A DNA stretch of 64,000 bases, from contig JBBHKE010001106.1 of assembly GCA_037447655.1 (NCBI GenBank), forward strand, positions 281,507 to 345,506. Reading direction: 5' to 3'. The translations under genes were made by a program, and so were the position numbers. This stretch comes from Zygnema cylindricum. Lineage: Eukaryota; Streptophyta; Zygnematophyceae; Zygnematales; Zygnemataceae. The notes beneath the pieces are model-generated. The model did no database searches, was not told the DNA's origin, and saw only the letters and a list, made by a program, of their open reading frames with translations. The stretch's first letter is position 1. Each line of letters begins with the position of its first letter. Of the stretch, positions 34,282-45,751 are shown piece after piece.

Positions 34282-34411
34282 TAGTGATTTCTAATGAGAT
34301 TGTAACATTGGAAAATATTTGCAGGATTTGTCGAAATCGTGATATCTCTGGTAAAACAAAAGATTTAAAACGTGGTTTCATCGGCAGTACGGATGCGCAG
34401 ATTACGCCGTA

Positions 34412-34604
34412 CACACACTATCATTATTAGCGTTACTGTTATTTTTGCCACTTAAAATCAACTTTTTTCTGTGAACACATGTCCAATTTCTGTTTGGAAA
34501 TTGGCAATTGGTAAGGTTCTTACCTTAACACGGATTCGAGGAAGAGTGCACAGAGAAAAGCTGGTTTAAGTGGCAAAAACAATAATGCTAATAATGATGC
34601 AGTG
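34412..34604. mobile_element. TA-MITE, CTCCGTACACA class, decayed
   Basis: CACACTATCATTATTAGCG and GCTAATAATGATGCAGTG ends. Interior arms CTTTTTTCTGTGAACACATG and GAGTGCACAGAGAAAAGCTG followed by TTTAAGTGGCAAAAA identify the class. Confidence 0.7.
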
Positions 34605-34770
34605 TAGTTTTATACTACGGATACTTGCGTAACTCTACCCGGTTTGCGATTTGCGAAAATGTGGCGAAAACGTGTAATTTTTTTTAGCATTTTTAAAGAA
34701 CATATCAAACAGCAAATTCGATAATTGTCGAGATTAATCTTTCCCGACTTTGATAAATACTGGTACTGTA

Positions 34771-34995
34771 TACCGTGAATGGCTATTAGCGGTAGTAACT
34801 AATTCAGCCCCATTTTTTTTTTTTTTTTTGCCTCTGAACGCAAAGTAGCGTCAATAATACTGGGAGTTTTTTTTTTAATGTTAATTATTATAAGTTCAAG
34901 ATTGTATACACCAGTCGAACCAGAAATATAATTGTTACTGCTAAATCAGTCTTCAGCAATAATTATTTCTTGACGCTAATAGTGATTCATACTCT
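34771..34995. mobile_element. Diverged TA-MITE
   Basis: TACCGTGAATGGCTATTAGCG left end and GACGCTAATAGTGATTCAT right end, about 225 bp. Ends approximate. Confidence 0.55.
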
Positions 34996-35139
34996 ACTGT
35001 TGCGGTCCACGTTATTTCTTGGATATCTGAAATTAGAAGTAAATGTATACTGAAGCCACTCCCCCTCCCTTTCCCTCTCCCTTTCCCACTCCCTCTCTCT
35101 CCTCCCCGTCCCTCGCCCTCGCCCTCTGTCTCTCTCCCT

Positions 35140-35740
35140 ATCCCTCTCCAGTTAGTTTATTACCATCTTAAATAGCCAAACTCTGGATTTTTGGGAGGGA
35201 GTACTCCCACGGGCAAAACACCTCTCTTTCTTCATGAAACACCTAGTGTTCTCTCTCTCTATCCCTCGCCCTTCCCTCTCCCTCGCGAGTTCATTCATTT
35301 ACTAACTTAAATAGCCAAACTGTGGAGTTCTGGTTGGGAGTTTTCCCACAGGCAAAACAAAAAACAATTTTCTTTCTTTATGAAACATCTAGTGTGTTTT
35401 GTTATTTGGACCACATTATTTATTTAACAACATTAACTTGGATTTTTTTTTTTTGAGGAAAGAAAACTCTCACGAGTAAAACACCTTCCGTTCTTTTTTT
35501 CTTAGTACCTAGTGTGCTTTCTTAATACCTAGTGTACTTTCTCAATACCTATTGTACTTTCTCAATACCTGTTTTATTTGGACCTCGTTACTTGTCTGAC
35601 GGCATTCTCATGGAGAAAATTGAGGAAAGAAAAGTCTTACGGGAAAAACAATCTTTTTTTTCTTATTCCTATTGTCCCATTATACTTTGTTTTTATACCA
35701 AGTTACTTATGAAACAAAAATTTGTAAATTTTTTGCAGGG
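35140..35740. repeat. Four degenerate tandem units (~120-190 bp)
   Basis: Each unit has AAATAGCCAAACT or its decayed form, then CCCACGGGCAAAACA-like, then TTCTTTATGAAACACCTAGT-like sequence. The last two copies are strongly diverged. Pyrimidine-rich tracts (CCCTCTCC) precede the first two. No coding potential. Confidence 0.6.
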
Positions 35741-35778
35741 AAAACTGTTGTGTGAGCATTAAAGTGGATTTAGTACTA

Positions 35779-36104
35779 AAGGGAGAGGAGGAACGTACGG
35801 GAGAGGAGGAAGGGGAGAGGAGAAAGGGGAGAAAAGGAAGGGGGGAGGAGGAACGAATGGGAGAGAAAGAAGGGGAGAGAGAGAAGGGGAGAAAAAGAAG
35901 GGGAGGTGGAGGAAGGGAAGAAATGGAAGGGCAGAGGAGGAAAGGGAGAAAAGGAAGGAGAAAGAAGGAAGGAGGGAGGAGAAACGGGAGAGAAAGGGGA
36001 AAGAAAGTAGGGGAGAGGAGAATGGGGAGAGAAGGAAGTGAAGAGAAAGAAGTGGAGATGAGGAAGGGGAGAGAAGGGGAGAGAAGGAAGGAAAGAGGAG
36101 GAGA
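35779..36104. repeat. Polypurine tract (~325 bp)
   Basis: Almost pure A/G on the plus strand (GGAGAGGAGGAA-type imperfect repeats). It produces an Arg/Glu/Gly/Lys ORF of 124 codons that I treat as a composition artefact. Such tracts can form triplex DNA. Confidence 0.8.
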
Positions 36105-36109
36105 CTACA

Positions 36110-36202
36110 TCTTACATCGCTATTAGAAACACAGGCACTCGGATTAGAGTTATAATTAGAGTTATAATTACATTATTAACTCCAATAGCGATGGGAAGTG
36201 TG
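36110..36202. mobile_element. Very short MITE-like element (~93 bp)
   Basis: CATCTTACATCGCTATTAGAA and CTCCAATAGCGATGGGAAGTG form an imperfect inverted pair of the TA-MITE type, immediately after the polypurine tract. Confidence 0.5.
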
Positions 36203-36589
36203 TAATTATTCCTTAATTGTAAGAAAGTGTATAGTTGTTCTTGAAACTGTACAAAATGTGAGTAAACCTATTAGGATTCACAGTCATTTTTTTTTCAGGT
36301 CTTTCTATATTCTTCTTGTCCCTCAATCTGAACACGTACTCTTGTTAGTTTTAAAGGGCAGGAGAAGTTATATTCTACATTCTTAATTTAACATTTTCCG
36401 TGTAAAATTTAAATCAAGCTATTAATTTTCGAATAGAAAACGTCCAAAATATATGTTTTTCCGCACCTGAGACGTTTGATACTTAAGGGCTTATCTACAC
36501 TGTGTGGAGGTTACTTTCGGAATTTTTTTCATCTTTTTTGGCGGTGATCTTGGTACGACCCTTTTTAGCATTTTTTCGGACTATTTTAG

Positions 36590-36690
36590 GGTTGCTGTAG
36601 GATTTGTTTCGGTTTTTTTAGGAATTCTAGGGTTTTTCGGATTTTTAGGGTTTGTAGGGTTTCTAGGATTTTTAGGGTTTTTTAGGATAT
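36590..36690. repeat. Degenerate telomere-like TTTAGGG array
   Basis: TTTTTAGGGTTTGTAGGGTT and TTTTTAGGGTTTTTTAGG sequences approximate plant TTTAGGG repeats but are irregular in length. It is an interstitial telomere-like or merely T/G-rich repeat. 36700-37630 shows no gene. Confidence 0.45.
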
Positions 36691-37639
36691 TGGATGGGTG
36701 CATTTCTTACACGTGGAATGAGGTGAGCCGTTGGAAAATAGAGAGTGTGATTCTTGTGATAAAAATAAAATAAAATACAATAAACTGTGAATATGTCATT
36801 GATTTCTAACTAAGATTAAATGTCATTATTCTCGAATGAGATAAACCGAAATAACGTTTTGGAAGTTTCTTGGGGAAGGATAATTTTTAAGGGAGTGTAC
36901 TTTTTTGTACAGAAAGATGATAAAGTGAAAGTGGATATTGTTGATAATGCTTGGTGTTTTATTCCCTTTTCGAAGAAAAATAATAATAAGATCTATTAAA
37001 AATATTTTTTTGTAAACCATTTGAGTGAATATAAACGAAATAACAAAATAAATAACAAAATAAAAAAGAAAAGAAAAGCAAAAAATTAGTGAATATAAAC
37101 ACAATGTGTTGTAAATCCCTTGACTCAATTAACTGATACCAGGTTTATATTTTTTGCGTTTTCTGGTAATTGATGTATTTTGCAGTTTTTAGAATATTCG
37201 ATTCAGAATATTTGGTTTAGGATATTTGATTTAAAGTATATGGCAACCCTCTTACTTTTAAGACGAAGAAACAAAAATCTTGATATTCTTTATGACTTTA
37301 GGATTTTGACCAAGGATGAACCACTTTTTAGAGTATCACGTGTCACATATTTACTGAGAAAGTAAAACGTTGAATTTCTACCGTCTATACAATGATCGCT
37401 GCTCTCTCGTTTCTCGACAAACTTTGACCTAGCTCGTTCATTTCCACAATATGGTATTTTAATAATTACTTCACATTGAAATGAACATAAACCGGGGTAG
37501 CATATGAACTATTTGATTTTGAATAGGTCTCAATACTGCGGTAAAACATCATACTAAAAGACGAAAAGGACAGAGAACTTCCGGCCTTGCCAGCTTTTCT
37601 GTTGCCAATGTCGGTTTAGCAACCGTCTTTTTCACATTT

Positions 37640-39560
37640 CTAAGACGAGCCTCCTCTTAAGAACCCCCCCCTTTCAGCGACACCTCTCTCATAGCGATTG
37701 GAAGTACAATTCGTAACGTTAACGTGTAGGTTTTTTACGATCTCAGTTACCCTCGACCTCGACTTTACTCTCGCATTCCACCTCATCTCTGAAAAGTCGT
37801 CAAAGCAGCTTTTTGGTTCCCACACGGGCTTCTAGCTGACGACGTCAATAATCAGGGGGCTTGGCACCTCTTCATCTTGTTTGTGCTTTCGGTTTTGGTC
37901 TTTCCTTCTTGTGGGGTGTTAGTGGGGCACGGGAAACACGTTATATATGTCAACGATTCTTGCGTGGGAATTGAGAATATCTATAATAAGAGAATACACA
38001 CAGAGTCATCTCATTTTCTACGACTCGTCCTCGCCGTCAAGCTCCACTTCTTTCCTCTACAGCCTGCATGCGCCGTGCGGTGCACCTTGGGCGTTGTGGT
38101 GAAATCTCTCGGGTTGCTAGAACAATATGCCTTTTCGTACCATCACCAACTACGAAATCAATTGTTGAGGCCCTTTGAGCCTTTTGCCCCAGTCGCACCT
38201 ATGGACTTCTGCCCTTTATTCAATCATACAATTCTCTTAACTTTTTGGAGCTTGACAAGGATACCTTTGTGAAAGCTTTGGTCAAATTGCCTCATCTCTT
38301 GGTCGAAGGACCTTGTGCAATGGTATACGACATTTTGCGAAATATTTTTCCTTCGCAAAGTCCATCGGAAGGTTTTGATTTGTTGTTTAAGGTGGCTTCT
38401 CAATTGGCACGAGTAAATGCGCCACCGCAATTCGCCTTGTTGTCGTCTCAAAGCTTGCCGCTTGTGTTCGACTTACCGCTGTGGGGGAGGTCTTCTATCG
38501 CCTTGTGGCACGATCGACGTGTTAACAACTTCAAGGTATTTTCAACGATAATTTTTCCCCACATCAGTTTGGTTCCGTGACGCAGGGAGGTTATGAGGCA
38601 ATCGTCCGTGGTTTACGTGAGACAACGGACTTCCATCCGAATTCGGTGGGTCTCCAAGTCAACATTGCTTATGCTTTTAACACTGTTGAAAGTAGGTCTA
38701 TCTTTCACGAGATTGGACATGCCCCTTTTCCCATCAACCAACTTTTTCCTTATATTCACACTTTTTGCCCCACATCGAACTCTCTCCTCTATTCCATTGG
38801 TGGCCCATTGGGAGATGTTGGCACTTTGCACTTAGTCCTTGGTCAAGGTGACCTTTAAGTACCTTTTAGTACTTCAAGACTTCTCCAAAGAGACCTTTTA
38901 GTACCTTTAGTACTTCAAGACTTCTCCAGTACTTGGCGTGCACTCTACACCCTAAATCTTCTTTTCTTTCCTCCCTGTCGGATTTTCATAATCCTCTCTT
39001 TGAGGTTTTGCATCAGTTTGTCCGACATGGTATATTTGATCATACGGCCTCAATAGTTGACTCCGTGGTTGGCGATGGTGTGAAAAAGCGTAAGGCCCAA
39101 GCTGTTGAAGCTGCACGATGGAGTTCGCCACAGTACCTAAGGTGCACGTCATGACGCATGCGGGTTGTATACGTAAGAAATGGTGCTTGACGGTGAAGAG
39201 GGGTAACAAAAAAAGAGTTGACTCTATTTGTATGCTATTGTTGAAGAGATTCTCAATCCCCACCCAAGAATCGTTGACATCTATAACGTGTTTCTCGTGC
39301 CGCACGACCACCCCTACAGGAAGGTAAGAACAAAACCTAGAGCGGAAACATGAGAAATAGGTGTCAAGCCGCTTGATTATTGACTTTGTTAGCTAGAAGC
39401 CCAAGCTAGAACCGAAGAGGTGTTTAGACGATTTAATGGAAATGAGGAGGAATGTGAAAGTAAAACGGAGGTTGGGGGTAACCGAGATGGTAACAACTTA
39501 CCAGGTTAAAGTTACAAATGGACTCGCAATCATGAATGGGTGGTTGTTAAGAGGAGGCAC
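37640..39560 (+). pseudogene. Non-LTR retrotransposon remnant with inverted flanking copies
   Basis: The plus-strand segment 38240-38870 encodes pieces of a reverse transcriptase of the type widespread in plant LINE-like elements: GPCAMVYDILRNIF, then PHQFGSVTQGGYEAIVRGL, then VGLQVNIAYAFNTV. A frameshift near 38565 and stops break it. On both sides lie two copies of the same ~600-bp segment in opposite orientation (about 37640-38230, and 38950-39560 reversed). They share HVIDVNDSWVGIEN- and QPACVMTCTLGTV-like translations at roughly three-quarters identity. The locus is therefore two decayed copies facing each other, or one rearranged copy. It is not expected to be active. Confidence 0.65.
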
Positions 39561-40493
39561 GCCTTGGGAATGTGAAAGGCCGAAAAAGCACTTGGACACG
39601 CTCTCATATATCTCGCTAAACCAGCACCAGCATTGTAAAGCTTTTTACAACCTAAACAAGGAGCCCAAGAAGTCGAAGCACTTGACAAAGGCTAGATAAT
39701 TGGAGGAGGTTGAGGTGTTGGGTTGCTTGAAGGTTGAGTGGTAGAAGGGCGAACTTGAGAGAAAGATTCAACAGGTTAGGTGATGGGAGGTTTATGGGGT
39801 GGAGGGGGGGTGAGGGAACCAAGGTAGGAGGGGCTAGAGGGGAAGTAGTTGAACATGTGACCAATATTGGTTGTGGAATGAGAGAGTTTGGGATTGGGGC
39901 CAATGACAGAGTGTTGGACGACAGTCGACGATGAGAGGACAATAACGCGGTGTAAAAATAGAGAGGGGATTGTGCTTCATAGGTTGAAGAGAGGGCATGA
40001 GGTTGGGAGGAGCGTCGGTGTTTGAGGGTTGAGGGTTGAGGAGAGGGCTTAGGTGTGGGGGCGGCAGTAGTTAGTTGAGGAGCGGACACAAGACGTTAAG
40101 ATGACCCTAAGAAAGAGAGGCACATTCGGAAACTTGTGGGAGATGATGGGAACAGGGATCGTGACGCCCGCCGTTTTTTAGGGGTCACAGGGAGAGGTGT
40201 GATTGAAGGTACCCAACCGAAAGACAAACTCACGCGAGAACTTGACTAGATTTTCTTAAAACCAATTGAAGGATAATTGGCTTGCCAGACGCTGCAAAAT
40301 TAAAGACTCCCCAAATGAACGTGGAAACCCCAATTCAAAAACCCTAGTTTGCTACTTTTTTTTTTTCTTTGTTTGTGTTTTTGTTTGTTTCTTTTTTGGG
40401 TACTCTAACTTGTTGTGTTGTTTTTTTTCTTATATTTTTTTTTTTTTTGTGGTGGGGATTGGTGTCTGTTTTTTTTTTTTTTTTGTACACTAC
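39561..40493. other. No intact gene; possible further retroelement debris
   Basis: A minus-strand frame (39652-40089) rich in Pro, Ser and Leu has no recognised domain. 40370-40490 is T/G-rich. Confidence 0.4.
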
Positions 40494-40640
40494 ACCGCCA
40501 ATCGCTATTAGAATATATAACGCTAATTCGGTGCCCCTAAATTTTGACCTCAAAACCTGAAATAGAATTAATAACGCTATTTAAGTACGTGGACCATAAT
40601 CTGCCACGTCTCAGGTACTAAATTAGAATCAATTTGTGTT
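40494..40640. mobile_element. TA-MITE left half inside a duplicated T/G-rich block
   Basis: CACCGCCAATCGCTATTAGAA through ACGTGGACCATAATCTGCCA matches the short class in reverse, but no right terminal repeat is present. Very similar T-rich sequence ending TTTTTTTTGTACACTAC occurs before (to ~40493) and after (to ~40714). Confidence 0.6.
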
Positions 40641-40867
40641 GGTTTTTTTTTTTTTTTTTTTTTTTGGTGTTGGGGATTGTTTTCTGTTTTTTTTCTTTTT
40701 TTTTGTACACTACTTGCGTGACAGTGAAGCTACTATGGTGTTTTACACTCATCGGGTGTCGGGCGCACGGTAGGGTTGAAAAATGGAAACTCCCACAAAA
40801 ATGTTTGCCACCATGATGGCCAACAATCAGTCCACAATTAGAGGCCGAAGAATGGCAAAAGAAATAC

Positions 40868-42193
40868 TTTACAGTTTGCAAGAAAAAGGAATTTTTAAGA
40901 AATAGTTTACAGTTTGCAAGAAAAAGGAATTTTTAAGAAATACTTTACAGTTTGCAAGAAAAAGGAATTTTTTAGAAATACTTTACAGTTTGCAAGAAAA
41001 AGGAATTTTTAAGAAATAGTTTACAGTTTGCAAGAAAAAGGAATTTTTAAGAAATACTTTACAGTTTGCAAGAAAAAGGAATTTTTTAGAAATAGTTTAC
41101 AGTTTGCAAGAAAAAGGAATTTTTAAGAAATAGTTTACAGTTTGCAAGAAAAAGGAATTTTTAAGAAATAGTTTACAGTTTGCAAGAAAAAGGAATTTTT
41201 AAGAAATAGTTTACAGTTTGCAAGAAAAAGGAATTTTTTAGAAATACTTTACAGTTTGCAAGAAAAAGGAATTTTTAAGAAATACTTTACAGTTTGCAAG
41301 AAAAAGGAATTTTTAAGAAATACTTTACAGTTTGCAAGAAAAAGGAATTTTTTAGAAATACTTTACAGTTTGCAAGAAAAAGGAATTTTTAAGAAATACT
41401 TTACAGTTTGCAAGAAAAAGGAATTTTTAAGAAATACTTTACAGTTTGCAAGAAAAAGGAATTTTTAAGAAATACTTTACAGTTTGCAAGAAAAAGGAAT
41501 TTTTTAGAAATACTTTACAGTTTGCAAGAAAAAGGAATTTTTAAGAAATACTTTACAGTTTGCAAGAAAAAGGAATTTTTAAGAAATAGTTTACAGTTTG
41601 CAAGAAAAAGGAATTTTTAAGAAATAGTTTACAGTTTGCAAGAAAAAGGAATTTTTAAGAAATACTTTACAGTTTGCAAGAAAAAGGAATTTTTAAGAAA
41701 TACTTTACAGTTTGCAAGAAAAAGGAATTTTTAAGAAATACTTTACAGTTTGCAAGAAAAAGGAATTTTTAAGAAATACTTTACAGTTTGCAAGAAAAAG
41801 GAATTTTTAAGAAATACTTTACAGTTTGCAAGAAAAAGGAATTTTTAAGAAATACTTTACAGTTTGCAAGAAAAAGGAATTTTTTAGAAATACTTTACAG
41901 TTTGCAAGAAAAAGGAATTTTTAAGAAATACTTTACAGTTTGCAAGAAAAAGGAATTTTTAAGAAATACTTTACAGTTTGCAAGAAAAAGGATTTTTAAG
42001 AAATACTTTACAGTTTGCAAGAAAAAGGAATTTTTAAGAAATACTTTACAGTTTGCAAGAAAAAGGAATTTTTAAGAAATACTTTACAGTTTGCAAGAAA
42101 AAGGAATTTTTAAGAAATACTTTACAGTTTGCAAGAAAAAGGAATTTTTAAGAAATACTTTACAGTTTGCAAGAAAAAGGAATTTTTAAGAAA
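40868..42193. repeat. 38-bp satellite, ~35 tandem copies
   Basis: The unit is TTTACAGTTTGCAAGAAAAA followed by GGAATTTTTAAGAAATAC. Copies differ almost only at two places (TTTTTAAG or TTTTTTAG; AATAC or AATAG); one copy near 41980 lacks a base. Three units make 114 bp, so a 38-aa repeat (MQEKGIFKKYFTVCKKKEF...) can be read through runs lacking the AATAG variant. There is no start context or unique domain, so coding is unlikely. There are no unique spacers, so it is not a CRISPR array. Confidence 0.95.
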
Positions 42194-42662
42194 AATGATT
42201 TTTTGGGAAAAAAGAAGTGTCCGGAACGGGGAAAAGAAAAAGATGACGGTGGAGTACCTTGATGGGAAAGCGAGTGACAATTAAAAAAGGAAAAGGACCC
42301 AAAATTGAAAAAATAAGAAAGAACATTGAATTTAATGAGAGCGAGTCTAGCGCGAGCGAGATAGTGAAAGTAATATGAGGCATTCGGTCGTAGGAAAACC
42401 ATATATATGTTAGAGTGTAGGGATGAAAATTAGGTGCGAGGAAACCAAAAAACGAAAACAGAAAGGCGGCCGAATGTGACAGGCCTGGATTTAGTGTAAA
42501 ATAAGAAAACTGAAAGAGCTTTATTTTATACTTTCTCTTGGAAAATCCTTTCTTTTGACTACTTGTACGCTAAATTCGGCGGTGTATACTGAAAAAGAAA
42601 GCCGAAAAACGACAACAGGCAGCATAGGCTTGAGACGAAGTACAATATACCGTGCATCGCTA
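42194..42662. other. No gene seen
   Basis: Purine-rich DNA after the satellite; ORFs short and unconvincing. Confidence 0.45.
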
Positions 42663-42665
42663 TAA

Positions 42666-43670
42666 GGGCACTTTCCCATGTAACCGAAACTTTAATCTTG
42701 TAACTTTGTTTCTAGCGAAGATTCTCCGTACAGATTTCAGAGCATTCGATGTAAGCGCAAATAACTTGTTACTTCAAAAAGTGACAAGCGTAGACGTGTA
42801 CGAAACACGTGACACATAAACGGTACACAAAATGTTGCGAAACTTCCACTCGGCTTCAATTTCAGACGTCCACCCACACGCTGTACAGTTTCTATCACTT
42901 CGCAATGTATTTACGCCACATTGTCGACGTGGAGGCATTGCAAATGTTTTAGGGTTTGTGAAATTGTGAGGCCACGCGGGTCACGCTCAACTATGACAGC
43001 GCCGACGTCACAAATTCTAAAAATTTCCGCCATGATTTTCTGATTGTATTATTTTGTCTTTTCTCACTTTACTTGCTATCAAAATACGCCCAAAGATAGT
43101 CAAAAGAAACCATTTTCATAGATCTTTCATTTGATACCATTATAGACGTTTTTCGTTGTAAGAATTGTGATATAGACGCGGTAATGGGAGAGGGAGAGAG
43201 AGAGAGAGGCGCCTTCATGGCGAAATGGCGTCCATTGGTCGAGACCCCTCCACGGCCCCTGTACGGAAAAAAAACGCACCGAAAAAAAGTTATGCACAGG
43301 TTGTGAACGTGAAGTGGGTTTTTTTTTTGGTAATCCGCGCACAAAAATTGTCGAAAACTTCAAACAGGTGCGACAGCATCTGCCTATTCGCTCACCTCAT
43401 GGAACTATATTTAAAATCACCTCGCGAGGTGATTTTTTATAAAGTTTGAAGATGAGCTGAAAGGACGCGAAAGTGGGTCGAAACGCGTTAGACGACAAAA
43501 TGCATCGCGCTAGACAACAAACTGCAGTACATGTAAAGTTTTAAGGTAACGCAACTTGTACGGTGGTAATTTCAATTTTTTGGTACGACTGCAGATTTTT
43601 TCGTTTTTTTCCAAGTTATAGAAGAAAACGACACAAAATAACTGTAACTTTAGCACATGGGAAAGTGCCC
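42666..43670. mobile_element. PIF/Harbinger-like element, 1005 bp, TAA TSD
   Basis: GGGCACTTTCCCATGTAACC at the left and GCACATGGGAAAGTGCCC at the right form a near-perfect inverted repeat, flanked by TAA at 42663-42665 and 43671-43673. It is the best-preserved copy of the family seen at 591-1983. No transposase ORF. Confidence 0.85.
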
Positions 43671-43953
43671 TAAGGTAATAAAATCGTTACTTTAAAATGT
43701 GACGGATGTAGACGTGGGTGTAATTTATGACGGTTATAGACGATTACAAAACTCGCGACAATTGATGACGTTTATAAAATAGCGACGGTTGTAAGGCGTC
43801 TAGTTTCTTGTGACATTATAGATGGTTAGGGTTTGTGACATTTTAACGTCATTCAATTATGATAGCGTCGACGTCACTAATTCCAAAACATTTCGACATG
43901 GTTTCCCAATTTTGTTTTTTCGTCCTTTCTCACTCTAATTGCCATCAAAATAC

Positions 43954-44837
43954 TACACCATGAATCATTATTAGACTAAATAAATTATTAGTGTCAAAAT
44001 TTAATTAGTGTCATTGATGCTAATTTAGTGCCGGAAAACGTGGCAGATTATGGTCCACGTCCTTAAATAGTATAATTTATTTTATTTAAGGTATCAATGT
44101 CAAAATTTTGGGGCGCCGATATAGAGTACATAAATCTAATAACGATTCAAGGTGTAGTGTTGTGTATCGGTAAGGATTTGTCGATAACCGATATGGGCAT
44201 TTTTTCGGGTAGTCGATAATCGATATATTGGTACGATATATCGTTATCGGTGTTATCGCCGATAAATAACCGATATCTATCGGTTATTATCGGCGATAAC
44301 ACCGATATCAATAACTATCGGCGATATATGTACGGAACATACAGATAAATGTACGGCCAGTACACTCAACTGTACGTGTTATTCCCCATACGCGTCCTAC
44401 TCACGACCCCTATCTACTGAGGTGTCTACCAATCAGATCACTATATTGTACAATTGTACAAGCACAGAAAGTACAGTAGCCGCCATGAGATCTGTACAAT
44501 TTTGGTACGGATCTAATAAAAACGAGGCACCGTCTTTTTTCCGTTCCATGTTCACCAGTTTGTCGATACAATCCCGTAAATTGCCGTAAAATTACTGTTC
44601 ACTTAACTGGCCAACGTTTATGTGCTGCGCTGTCTGGAAGAAATCGCAGTTGAACAGCAACGGAACACAATATGTTGTAAATAACTATTGTATGCATACT
44701 ATATTTTTTGTTAAGTTATCGCCGATATGGAATTTGTTGGTCTCATACCGATATATCGGGACCTCTGATCGTTCGATAACCGATAACTATCGGTATCGGT
44801 GTTATTGCGATAATTTTTTTACTGATACACAACACTA
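43954..44837. mobile_element. hAT-like element with a MITE in its terminal TA
   Basis: CAAAATAC is duplicated at 43946-43953 and 44838-44845. The element's first two bases (TA, 43954-43955) are followed by a TA-MITE (43956-44154), a duplicated TA, and then GTGTTGTGTATCGGTAAGG. The right end is ACTGATACACAACACTA. Subtracting the MITE gives a ~685-bp relative of 3634-4526, rich in CGATA palindromes. Confidence 0.88.
43956..44154. mobile_element. TA-MITE, 199 bp, inside the hAT-like end
   Basis: CACCATGAATCATTATTAG and CTAATAACGATTCAAGGTG ends, TA on both sides. The interior (GTGGCAGATTATGGTCCACG) matches 3001-3196. Confidence 0.85.
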
Positions 44838-44845
44838 CAAAATAC

Positions 44846-45702
44846 GCTCAAAAATTGTCAACAAAAAACTTTTTGCTTTGCCCTTTTTCTAAAAGGGCAA
44901 AGCATTGTAGTCCCATTCGTCTTTGGTGACAACGATAATTGATCGTCAATTTTTTTGTGTAAGATCTTGAGCTGTTGAATGTTTTGAGTTTTGATTGGCG
45001 TCTCTGGTGACAACGATAGTTGATCGTCGATTGTTTTTGTGTAAGATCGTGAGCCGTTGAGTGATTTGAGTTTTGATTGGCTTTGTCATGTCCTATTTGA
45101 TGTTTTGCGTGGTTGTAATGGTAACGATTCGCGGTACTGTACGGTACAGTACCACTGTCGCTCGTAGAGAATCTGTCAATTGGTGAAAGCCAAAAAGTAC
45201 AGATTTTCAATATGGTCAGCTACCGTGCATCGCGCCGTGCTGATTTTTTCAGCATGGACGTGACCGTCAACAGGCGAACCGAACTGAACCTTACGATTTT
45301 CGCGCTACGGACAACGTGTGAGACTTTTACTCTCGACGTCCACACTCATTTCGTTTTACGACGCGCCGCGCCGCGCGGACGTCGTGTGTATAAATATGTT
45401 TAGGGTTTTTTTCTCATTCGTGTTTTTTTTTATTAAAAAAAAAACACAACCAATAACCCTATGACCCTAAAATCGCAAGGTACCCGGGCAGTACTTTGCA
45501 AAGTGTGGGACTAACTCGTTTTTTGAACCTGTGTCCTTATGTCCACACGGTCCACACCGCCTGCCAAAATTTAAGAAACCTAGTCTGTACTTTAAACTGA
45601 GAGTCTAGTGGATTATTCCGCACAGAACGCATGACGTGTCTGAACGTACGGAAAACACTTGACCAGACTTTTTGGACTGGCCGGCAGCTCAGAGGTACAG
45701 TA
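44846..45702. other. No clear gene
   Basis: A direct duplication (TTTTTGTGTAAGATC...GAGC[T/C]GTTGA, near 44950 and 45030) is present. A 63-codon ORF at 45212-45403 has no recognisable domain. Confidence 0.4.
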
Positions 45703-45751
45703 CACCGTCAATCGCTATTAGATTATATAACTCTAATAGCGATTGACGGTG
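45703..45751. mobile_element. 49-bp minimal TA-MITE (ends only)
   Basis: CACCGTCAATCGCTATTAGA, then TTATATAA, then the inverse CTCTAATAGCGATTGACGGTG. Flanked by TA at 45701-45702 and 45752-45753. It is essentially two terminal repeats with no interior and would fold into a long hairpin. Confidence 0.88.

Noticed and set aside
35752-36126. 124-codon Arg/Glu/Gly/Lys ORF
   Set aside because: Composition artefact of the polypurine tract; it has no stops because A/G-only DNA lacks most stop codons.
41256-42075. 70-95-codon ORFs with a repeated MQEKGIFKKYF motif
   Set aside because: They arise because three 38-bp satellite units make a whole number of codons; there is no unique sequence, start context or domain.
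40868-42193. Possible CRISPR array
   Set aside because: The units are contiguous with no variable spacers, and the window is eukaryotic.
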